Part shown: one piece after another, positions 7,596-13,976 of the stretch
Layout of the letters: each line of letters begins with the position of its first letter
How positions within the stretch are numbered: the first letter of the stretch is position 1
Source of the DNA: JAVBMO01 sp031552355
Lineage (GTDB): Bacteria; Bacteroidota; Bacteroidia; Bacteroidales; P3
Assembly (NCBI GenBank): GCA_031552355.1
Contig: JAVBMO010000050.1
Location: 1 to 19,203 of the forward strand
Direction of reading: 5' to 3'
DNA length: 19,203 nucleotides
Translations under genes and position numbers: made by a program
The notes under the pieces: generated by a model
What the model was told of the DNA's origin: nothing
What the model saw: only the letters and a program-made list of their open reading frames with translations
Database searches by the model: none

Positions 7596-7602
7596 CCTCC
7601 TT
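7596..7602 (-). promoter_or_regulatory. Strong Shine-Dalgarno sequence of hsp20
   Basis: The minus strand reads AAGGAGG, seven bases before ATG 7588. It is the only full anti-SD match I noticed before any start in the window; other genes have A/T-rich leaders or at most a loose purine tract. Confidence 0.75.
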
Positions 7603-7679
7603 TAGTTTTTGTTAGTAAACATTTTTGAAATAAAGAACAAAGATTGTGCCATTTTAATACTTAAATCTTTCCGTGATTT

Positions 7680-7687
7680 TATCTTTG
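7680..7687 (+). promoter_or_regulatory. Upstream -7 element TATCTTTG of holB
   Basis: An exact TAnnTTTG match 71 bases before the holB start. It has no clear -33 partner. It could be a second, weaker start site. Confidence 0.35.
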
Positions 7688-7701
7688 TCCATAATTCTCA
7701 A

Positions 7702-7732
7702 TTGCCTATTCGCAATAAATTTCGTACTTTTG
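7702..7732 (+). promoter_or_regulatory. Full Bacteroidota promoter of holB: TTG - 20 bases - TACTTTTG
   Basis: TTG at 7702-7704 and TACTTTTG at 7725-7732 are separated by 20 bases, the spacing known for the phylum's housekeeping sigma factor. The element ends 26 bases before the GTG start. It probably drives holB and the genes that follow. Confidence 0.7.
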
Positions 7733-7758
7733 CAGGTTAAAACAAACTTTTACGCAAA

Positions 7759-8922
7759 GTGCAATTCTCTGAGGTAATAGGACAAAGGTCATTAATCAAC
7801 AAACTTACTCAAATCATTGATTCGGGTAGGGTTAGCCATGCTCAGCTTTTTTTAGGCAAGCAAGGTTTTGGCTCTTTGGCTTTGGCTATTGCTTATGCGC
7901 AATATTTGAATTGCAAGGATCGCCAACATTATACAATCTCTGACGAACAAACGGAATTGCGCGCCGATTCTTGTGGTAAATGTACTTCTTGCGTCAAATA
8001 CAGGCAATTACAACATCCTGATTTGCATTTTGTTTTCCCGAGTGCCAATACCGACAAAGTAAAATCCAACAATTCTTCCAACGATTTTCAGGCCGATTTT
8101 CGTGAATTTTTGGAAAAACAGGGACCTTATGCCACTTTGCCGGAATGGTTCAATTTTTTGGATATTGCCAATAAGCAAGGTGCTATCAATGTGCGTGATG
8201 CGGAAAATATTATTCAAACGTTGAACTACAAAAGTTATGAATCCGAATACAAAGTAATGATTATTTGGATGGTGGAAAAACTGCGTTATGATGCCGCACC
8301 TAAATTGCTGAAGACCTTGGAAGAACCTGCCGACAATACTTTGTTTCTTCTCGTTTCCGAAAGTATCGACAAAGTTTTGTCAACCATAATTTCCCGGGTG
8401 CAGTTGGTAAAAGTGCCGCCTATAGACACTGGCGAGCTGGAAGCTTTTTTGCGCGATAACAAAGGAATATCTGCTTCCGATGCCGGTCGTTTGGCCGTTG
8501 TTGCGAGGGGCGATTGCAACGAAGCTTTGCACCAATTTCACCAAAGTGAAACGGAAAGCCGTTTTGCGTCAATGTTTGTCATGTGGATGCGTTCCTGTTT
8601 TAAAATCCAAATGCTTGATCTGAATACATGGGTAGAAGAAATTTCTAGGTTTGGACGCGAAACGCAAAAACAGTTTTTGCAATATTGCCTGCAAAATTTT
8701 CATCATTGCATATTGTTTAATATGCAGGTAATGAATCATTCAAATGTACTGAATTTTGGCGATGAAAAATTTAATACATTTTTCCCACAGAGAATTTTAA
8801 CAAAAAATATTGCAGAAATAGAAAAAAAAATCAATGAATCCATTTATGCCATAGAGCGAAATGCCAACGCTAAAATATTATTTATGGATTTATCGTTCTC
8901 CTTGTCGAGATTATTAAAGTGA
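7759..8922 (+). CDS. holB: DNA polymerase III subunit delta-prime
   Basis: 387 residues from GTG 7759; the opening MQFSEVIGQRSLINKL is the usual family start. It is the clamp-loader subunit that helps open and load the sliding clamp. The AAA+ region has a degenerate P-loop (GKQGFGSLALA, 33-43) lacking the GKT lysine-threonine, as expected for delta-prime, which does not hydrolyse ATP. A four-cysteine zinc site is seen at C52, C72, C75 and C78. LEEP (187-190) is conserved, while the usual sensor motif SRC reads SRV (212-214). The C-terminal collar part is poorly conserved. A run of nine A near 8822 is in frame. The gene is followed after 96 bases by the RicT-like gene, a pairing also known in Firmicutes, and the two may be co-transcribed from the promoter at 7702-7732. 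Confidence 0.92.
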   Translation: MQFSEVIGQRSLINKLTQIIDSGRVSHAQLFLGKQGFGSLALAIAYAQYLNCKDRQHYTISDEQTELRADSCGKCTSCVKYRQLQHPDLHFVFPSANTDKVKSNNSSNDFQADFREFLEKQGPYATLPEWFNFLDIANKQGAINVRDAENIIQTLNYKSYESEYKVMIIWMVEKLRYDAAPKLLKTLEEPADNTLFLLVSESIDKVLSTIISRVQLVKVPPIDTGELEAFLRDNKGISASDAGRLAVVARGDCNEALHQFHQSETESRFASMFVMWMRSCFKIQMLDLNTWVEEISRFGRETQKQFLQYCLQNFHHCILFNMQVMNHSNVLNFGDEKFNTFFPQRILTKNIAEIEKKINESIYAIERNANAKILFMDLSFSLSRLLK

Positions 8923-9018
8923 TGATTGCTGTAAAAAGTTGATTCACACTAAATATAAATTAAACTTAATTTTAACCTGCGGCCTTATTTTTTGGCCATT
9001 ATTTATAAAACTGATTTT

Positions 9019-10158
9019 ATGGAAGATATAGAAAAAGATGATATTCCTGTTGTAGAAGAAACGACAATAAACCCTTATACAGAGCTTGATCCCGATTTAG
9101 GGAAGGAAGAGTTTAAGAAATCGATATTTTTGGACAGAGGATGCGATAAATGCCCTCAGGCTTACAGCACAATCAACAAGACGGAAATGGATTCTTGTTG
9201 TAAAATGAATGTCCAAAATTGGATGAAAAACATCAAAAAACCTTTCAGGGAAAATAATTTTGATTGTGTGGAAGTCCGTTTCAAAGGTAACAGGAAAGAT
9301 TATTTCCGCCTACCCGATGGACTGGAAGTTTGCGAAGGCGATGTGGTGGCTGTGGAAGGAAATCCCGGACATGATATAGGCATTGTTACCCTTACTGGAG
9401 AACTTTGCCGGATTCAAATGAAAAAGAAAAGAATTGACAGTAATTCTGAGCAAATCAAGAGGTTGTATCGTCGTGTAAAACCAAGCGACATAGAAAAATG
9501 GGTAGAAAGCCTTGAAAGAGAAGACAATACTTTGAAGAAAACCAAAGAAATAGTCCGTAACCTTTCATTGAATATGAAAATCAACGATGTGGAATTTCAG
9601 GGCGACAATATGAAAGCCATTTTTTATTACACAGCCGAAGAACGCGTCGATTTTCGTAATTTGATTAAAGTTTTGGCTGAGGAATTTAAAGTACGCGTGG
9701 AAATGAAACAAATCGGAGCGCGTCAGGAAGCTGCCCGTTTGGGTGGCATTGGTACTTGCGGCCGAGAATTGTGTTGTTGCACATGGATGAATTCATTCCA
9801 ATCTGTAAATACCAATACAGCTCGGGTTCAACAATTGCCGGCAAATCCTCAAAAATTGGCAGGACAATGTGGAAAACTTAAATGCTGCCTTAACTATGAA
9901 TATGATGTCTATGTCGATGCCATGAAAGATTTTCCCAACACCGACATCGAACTGAAAACCAAGAAAGGTATTGCTGTTCATCACAAAACCGATGTTTTCC
10001 AAAACTTAATGTGGTATGGTTACAAAAATTCTTCAGAATTGTTTACTTTGCCTGTGAAAGCGGTAAAGGAAATCCAAAAACGGAATCAAACTGGAAAAGA
10101 AGTGGAAAAATTGGAAGATTTTGCCATCGACTTGGAAAAGAAGAAAAAAGAAGAATAG
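9019..10158 (+). CDS. ricT: PSP1-domain, RicT-like iron-sulfur regulatory protein
   Basis: 379 residues from ATG 9019. A TTG at 8992 would add nine residues but has no family support. The PSP1 C-terminal domain is clear: GGIGTCGRELCCCTWMNSF (242-260), ARVQQLPANPQKLAGQCGK (268-286) and KCCLNYE (288-294), with Cys 247, 252-254, 284, 289 and 290. In Bacillus RicT (YaaT) equivalent cysteines help hold 4Fe-4S clusters in a complex with RicA and RicF that affects RNA processing. I see no RicA or RicF gene here. An extra N-terminal cysteine group (C42, C45, C60, C61) precedes the domain, and the C-terminus is a lysine/glutamate tail. The position after holB matches the Firmicutes arrangement. gldH follows after 47 bases, which suggests an operon. 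The exact role in this phylum is inferred. Confidence 0.85.
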   Translation: MEDIEKDDIPVVEETTINPYTELDPDLGKEEFKKSIFLDRGCDKCPQAYSTINKTEMDSCCKMNVQNWMKNIKKPFRENNFDCVEVRFKGNRKDYFRLPDGLEVCEGDVVAVEGNPGHDIGIVTLTGELCRIQMKKKRIDSNSEQIKRLYRRVKPSDIEKWVESLEREDNTLKKTKEIVRNLSLNMKINDVEFQGDNMKAIFYYTAEERVDFRNLIKVLAEEFKVRVEMKQIGARQEAARLGGIGTCGRELCCCTWMNSFQSVNTNTARVQQLPANPQKLAGQCGKLKCCLNYEYDVYVDAMKDFPNTDIELKTKKGIAVHHKTDVFQNLMWYGYKNSSELFTLPVKAVKEIQKRNQTGKEVEKLEDFAIDLEKKKKEE

Positions 10159-10161
10159 GCT

Positions 10162-10177
10162 ATTTAATTAGGAATTA
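10162..10177. repeat. Second exact copy of the 16-base intergenic repeat
   Basis: ATTTAATTAGGAATTA, identical to 4894-4909. It starts four bases after the stop of the RicT-like gene, in the short gap before gldH. Confidence 0.5.
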
Positions 10178-10205
10178 AGATTTAGAACAATAATAATTAC
10201 CTCTA

Positions 10206-10664
10206 ATGCAAAAATATTTTTTGATAATTCTGCTTGCAGTTGTGTTTGTTTCATGTGATTCGAGTTTCTTTTTTGAAGAAAACAAGCCCGTTGACACCAA
10301 AGGATGGACAAGGGCAGAAAATCAAGTATTTGATGTGGATGTAACGGACACGGCAAAGTTTTACGATTTTTACATCAATATCCGAAATACTGAAAATTAT
10401 CCCTATTCAAACATATTTTTCTTTGTAGAAACCACTTTCCCCGGCAACGAACGCGCCATAGACACTATTGAATGCCGTTTGGCTACGCCGGATGGGCGAT
10501 GGACAGGAAAAGGCGGGGATATAAAAGACAATCAATTTTTGTTTAAACGCAAAGTTTTGTTTCCTTTTTCCGGAAACTATAAATTTGAAATCCGGCAAGG
10601 TATGCGCGATTCAGCATTGGTGGGTATAAAAGATATTGGTTTGAAAATAAGCTATTCAAACTAA
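10206..10664 (+). CDS. gldH: Gliding motility lipoprotein GldH
   Basis: 152 residues, normal for the family. The lipoprotein signal is short and typical: hydrophobic residues 5-15, then VFVSC with the lipidated cysteine at 17. The rest is a predicted beta-rich periplasmic-side domain with family-like blocks NYPYSNIFFFVETTFPG (63-79) and WTGKGGDIKDNQFLFK (99-114). GldH is an outer- or inner-membrane-anchored lipoprotein needed for gliding in Flavobacterium johnsoniae. Homologs also occur in species not known to glide, so gliding cannot be concluded. It lies between the RicT-like gene and a class A PBP, which from memory is the common neighbourhood of gldH. No promoter motif is seen in the 47-base gap, so it probably belongs to the upstream transcript. 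Confidence 0.88.
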   Translation: MQKYFLIILLAVVFVSCDSSFFFEENKPVDTKGWTRAENQVFDVDVTDTAKFYDFYINIRNTENYPYSNIFFFVETTFPGNERAIDTIECRLATPDGRWTGKGGDIKDNQFLFKRKVLFPFSGNYKFEIRQGMRDSALVGIKDIGLKISYSN

Positions 10665-10719
10665 AAAATTGTTTGAGAAATCAGGGGAAATCATAGAGAC
10701 GAGTCATTTTTCTTTTTTG

Positions 10720-10760
10720 ACAGGATAAACAGAATTTATTTTTTTCAAAGGCAAAATAAA
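10720..10760 (+). repeat. Relic of a GACAGGAT-type intergenic repeat
   Basis: Within the 159-base gap between gldH and the PBP gene, TTTTTTGACAGGATAAACAG followed by AATTTATTTTTTTC resembles the short 'acaggatttacaggattt' elements found between genes in many Bacteroidota genomes. Only one copy is in the window, so this rests on memory of the motif. The rest of the gap is AT-rich, with no clear promoter or strong terminator. Confidence 0.3.
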
Positions 10761-10823
10761 CATGTAAATGCTGTCTGAAATTTGAACAGAGACTAAAGCA
10801 AAATTCAGAAATATTTAAACTAT

Positions 10824-13064
10824 ATGAAGAAAAAAGAAGCAAAGAAAAAGGAAATATCCTACAAGAAATTGTGGAAGATATTTTTCGGATTTTGGGGCGT
10901 TGTATTTTTGTTTTTCTTTCTGTTATCGTGTGGATTACTGGGCTTTATGCCGTCGTTTGAAGAGTTGGAAAACCCCAAAAGTAATTTAGCAACAGAAATT
11001 TATGCTTCTGACGGCGCTTTGTTGGGTTACATTGGTATAGAAAACCGGTCAAATATACATTATGAAGAATTATCACCGAATTTGGTAAATGCTTTAATTG
11101 CAACAGAAGACGCCCGTTTTCGCGAGCATTCCGGCGTCGATTTGCGAAGTTTGATGCGTGTATTCGGAAAAACGGTTTTGGGAGGCGACAGAGGTTCAGG
11201 TGGCGGGAGTACCATTACGCAACAATTGGCTAAAAATTTGTTTCCCCGTGAGCAAAAATCTAAAATAGGGGTGATTTTTGCAAAATTCAAAGAATGGGTT
11301 GTGGCAGCCAAATTGGAACACAATTATTCCAAAGATGAAATCATTGCCATGTATTTCAACACGGTGGATTTTGGAAGCAATGCTTTTGGAATCAAAGCGG
11401 CTTCACAAACCTTTTTTGGGAAATTACCTTCGGAATTGAATGTTGAAGAAGCTGCCGTCTTGGTAGGCTTGCTCAAAGCCCCCACAGCTTATAGTCCGGC
11501 TTTGCATCCTGATAGATCTCAAATGCGTAGAAATGTGGTTATGAGTCAAATGGTAAAATATGGCTATTTGGAAGAAGAGGAATACGACAAGTTGAAGGAG
11601 CATTCCATCAACATGAAAAATTATCAGCCACAAACCCACAACGAAGGTACGGCAACCTATTTTAGGGAGTTTTTACGTTCATACCTGAAAGAGTGGTGCG
11701 CTTCGCATAAAAAGCCCAATGGCGAGCCTTACGATATTCACCGCGATGGTTTGAAGATTTATACAACTATTGATTCTCGCATGCAAAAATATGCCGAAGC
11801 TGCTGTAAAAGAGCACTTAGGTGGATACCTGCAACCTGAATTTTTCAAGCATTGCAAAAATATGAAAAATGCCCCCTTTACGGGTATTCCTGAAGATAAA
11901 ATTGAAGGATATTATCTTCAGGCAATGAAAATGTCTGACCGTTACCGCGCTATGAAAGCTGAGGGCGCTTCAAAAGCAGAAATAGAAAAAGCATTCCGTA
12001 CCAAAGTAAAAATGCGTGTTTTTACATGGACTGGGGAAAAAGACACAGTCATGTCGCCATGGGATTCCATACGATATTATAAATTCTTCCTGCATACCGG
12101 CTTAATGTCTGTTGAACCTCAGACGGGTTACGTAAAAGCTTATGTTGGCGGTATCAACTATAAATATTTCCAATACGACAATGTAACCCAAGGACACCGT
12201 CAGGTGGGTTCTACTTTTAAACCTTTTGTTTATACTATTGCCATGCAAGATGGTAATTTTTCGCCCTGTTCTTTGGTGCCCAACACAGAGATCTGTTTTG
12301 AAAGGCCTTACCAAGCCGACTGGTGTCCCAAAAACTCATCTCACGACCGTGAAGGGGAAATGGTTACTTTAAAATGGGCTTTGGCAAATTCGGTAAACTA
12401 TGTTTCGGCTTATTTGATGAAACAACATTCGCCGGAATCGGTTATAAATTTGGTTCGTCGCATGGGAATCAAAAGCCCTATAGATCCCGTTCCTGCCATT
12501 TGCTTGGGAACACCCGATTTAAGTGTGAAAGAAATGACCGGCGCCATGACTACATACGCCAATAAAGGTGAATATATAGAGCCTATTTTTGTTCTTCGTA
12601 TTGAAGATAATAAAGGTGTTGTGCTTCAAAATTTTGTTCCCGAAAGGAACGAAGCCATGAGTGCTGTAACAGCCGCCACAATGATCGATTTAATGCGAGG
12701 CGTTGTGGAAAGTGGAACAGGGGGGCGTCTTCGTTACCGTTATGGATTGAATTATCCTATTGCTGGTAAAACCGGTACCACCGACAACAACTCTGACGGA
12801 TGGTTTGTGGGGATTACTCCCAAAATGGTTACTGTCGTTTGGGTGGGTGGCGAATTGCGTTCTATTCACTTTCGTTCAACCAGCATGGGGCAAGGAGCTT
12901 CAATGGCGTTGCCTATTTGGGCTTTGTACATGAAAAAAGTGTATAACGATCCCAAGATAGGATTCTACAAAGGTGATTTTGAACGTCCGGCAGGTTATAG
13001 CGCACCGGATTGTTCTAAATTCTATACAGAAAGCGAAAACGAAATGACAATTCATGATTTTTAG
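10824..13064 (+). CDS. mrcA: Class A penicillin-binding protein (PBP1A type)
   Basis: 746 residues. A basic N-terminus (1-18) and one membrane segment (about 19-41) anchor it in the inner membrane. The glycosyltransferase family 51 domain follows, with catalytic E95 in ATEDARFREHSGVD and the downstream motif GGGSTITQQLAKNLF (126-140). The transpeptidase domain has S463-T-F-K466, S523-V-N525 and K649-T-G651. It polymerises lipid II into glycan strands and cross-links the peptides. A segment of about 90 residues (335-425) between the strand opening and the domain core is larger than in the E. coli proteins I recall, which is usual in Bacteroidota. All catalytic motifs are intact. It is preceded by a 159-base gap, so it may have its own promoter, though I found no good TAnnTTTG there. 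Confidence 0.93.
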   Translation: MKKKEAKKKEISYKKLWKIFFGFWGVVFLFFFLLSCGLLGFMPSFEELENPKSNLATEIYASDGALLGYIGIENRSNIHYEELSPNLVNALIATEDARFREHSGVDLRSLMRVFGKTVLGGDRGSGGGSTITQQLAKNLFPREQKSKIGVIFAKFKEWVVAAKLEHNYSKDEIIAMYFNTVDFGSNAFGIKAASQTFFGKLPSELNVEEAAVLVGLLKAPTAYSPALHPDRSQMRRNVVMSQMVKYGYLEEEEYDKLKEHSINMKNYQPQTHNEGTATYFREFLRSYLKEWCASHKKPNGEPYDIHRDGLKIYTTIDSRMQKYAEAAVKEHLGGYLQPEFFKHCKNMKNAPFTGIPEDKIEGYYLQAMKMSDRYRAMKAEGASKAEIEKAFRTKVKMRVFTWTGEKDTVMSPWDSIRYYKFFLHTGLMSVEPQTGYVKAYVGGINYKYFQYDNVTQGHRQVGSTFKPFVYTIAMQDGNFSPCSLVPNTEICFERPYQADWCPKNSSHDREGEMVTLKWALANSVNYVSAYLMKQHSPESVINLVRRMGIKSPIDPVPAICLGTPDLSVKEMTGAMTTYANKGEYIEPIFVLRIEDNKGVVLQNFVPERNEAMSAVTAATMIDLMRGVVESGTGGRLRYRYGLNYPIAGKTGTTDNNSDGWFVGITPKMVTVVWVGGELRSIHFRSTSMGQGASMALPIWALYMKKVYNDPKIGFYKGDFERPAGYSAPDCSKFYTESENEMTIHDF

Positions 13065-13097
13065 AATTGAGAGATGGAAAATGCAAGAATGAAACAG
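13064..13097 (+). repeat. Degenerate dispersed intergenic repeat
   Basis: GAATTGAGAGATGGAAAATG, then CAAG and AATGAAACAG. It resembles the minus strand of 4981-5039. It begins at the PBP stop codon. Confidence 0.35.
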
Positions 13098-13155
13098 TCT
13101 CTTAAATTAATCATCGGAATTTTTAGCTAAAAAAGATTATACGGAAAGAAATTCT

Positions 13156-13163
13156 TATCTTTG
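13156..13163 (+). promoter_or_regulatory. -7 element TATCTTTG of the glycosyltransferase gene
   Basis: An exact TAnnTTTG match 19 bases before ATG 13183. No TTG at the -33 spacing. The short leader is typical of the phylum. Confidence 0.5.
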
Positions 13164-13182
13164 CCTTTATTTTTAAAATAGC

Positions 13183-13914
13183 ATGACTATGTCAGACACA
13201 ATTGTTATCATTCCCACATACAATGAAAAAGAGAATATAGAACGTATTATTCGCAAGGTTTTTTCGTTGGAAAAAGAGTTCAATGTTTTGGTGGTAGAAG
13301 ATAATTCCCCCGATGGCACTGCCAATATTGTAAAATCTTTAATGAAAGAATTTCCTGAAAAACTTTTCATTGAAGAGAGAAAAGGAAAGTTGGGCTTGGG
13401 TACTGCCTATATACATGGTTTTCGTTGGGCATTGGCACATGGGTACAATTACGCCATTGAAATGGATGCGGATTTTTCGCATAATCCCGACGATTTAATT
13501 CGTTTGTACAACGCCTGTGCTATTGACGGCGCCAATGTGTCAGTGGGTTCCCGTTATGTGGATGGAAAAATCAGCGTGGTAAACTGGCCTTTGAAACGTT
13601 TATTGATGTCCTATTACGCCTCGGTTTATGTTCGTTTTGTGACCGGATTAAAAGTGCAAGACGCCACAGCAGGTTTTGTTTGTTATACAAGAAAGGTATT
13701 AGAAACCATGAAATTAGACAAAGTTCAATTTGTAGGATATGCTTTTCAGATAGAAATGAAATACACTGCCTTCCGTTTGGGTTTCAAAATAAAAGAAGTT
13801 CCGATCATATTTACCGACAGAGAATTAGGTGTTTCCAAGATGAGCATGAAAATCTTTAAAGAAGCCTTTTTTGGTGTTTTCTCCCTGAGATTCCGCAATT
13901 GGAAAAAATATTAA
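13183..13914 (+). CDS. GT2 glycosyltransferase, polyprenol-phosphate mannosyltransferase (DPM1) type
   Basis: 243 residues from ATG 13183; a second ATG two codons on is also possible. Family 2 GT-A fold: PTYNEKENI (11-19), VVEDNSPDGTA (37-47) for nucleotide binding, and the metal-binding EMDADFSHNP (93-102). GSRYVDG (132-138 region), KVQDATAGFVCYTRK and FQIEMKYTAFRLGFKIKEVPIIFTDRELGVSKM are typical of polyprenol monophosphomannose synthase. It is expected to move a sugar, probably mannose, from a GDP- or UDP-sugar to a polyprenyl phosphate at the inner face of the membrane. There is no C-terminal membrane segment, so it is the soluble DPM1 type. The lipid-linked sugar could feed protein O-glycosylation or surface glycans, both known in this phylum. 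The sugar specificity cannot be told from sequence alone. Confidence 0.88.
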   Translation: MTMSDTIVIIPTYNEKENIERIIRKVFSLEKEFNVLVVEDNSPDGTANIVKSLMKEFPEKLFIEERKGKLGLGTAYIHGFRWALAHGYNYAIEMDADFSHNPDDLIRLYNACAIDGANVSVGSRYVDGKISVVNWPLKRLLMSYYASVYVRFVTGLKVQDATAGFVCYTRKVLETMKLDKVQFVGYAFQIEMKYTAFRLGFKIKEVPIIFTDRELGVSKMSMKIFKEAFFGVFSLRFRNWKKY

Positions 13915-13944
13915 TTTAAGCAATGAATTTCAGTTCGTTGTCTT

Positions 13945-13952
13945 TATTTTTC
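13945..13952 (+). promoter_or_regulatory. Possible -7 element TATTTTTC of the S9 peptidase gene
   Basis: One mismatch to TAnnTTTG (last base C), 24 bases before ATG 13977. No -33 partner seen. The preceding gene ends only 62 bases upstream, so read-through is the alternative. Confidence 0.25.
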
Positions 13953-13976
13953 AACTTCCACTAAAAAAACATAACT

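Noticed and set aside
7855..7890. holB as a pseudogene because its P-loop is broken
   Set aside because: Delta-prime subunits normally have a degenerate P-loop; the zinc site, LEEP motif and reading frame are intact.
8822..8830. Run of nine A near the end of holB as a programmed slippage site
   Set aside because: A-runs are common in this AT-rich genome, the frame is intact and the site is close to the C-terminus.
8992..9021. TTG start at 8992 for the RicT-like protein
   Set aside because: Nine unsupported residues; ATG 9019 gives a plausible acidic N-terminus.
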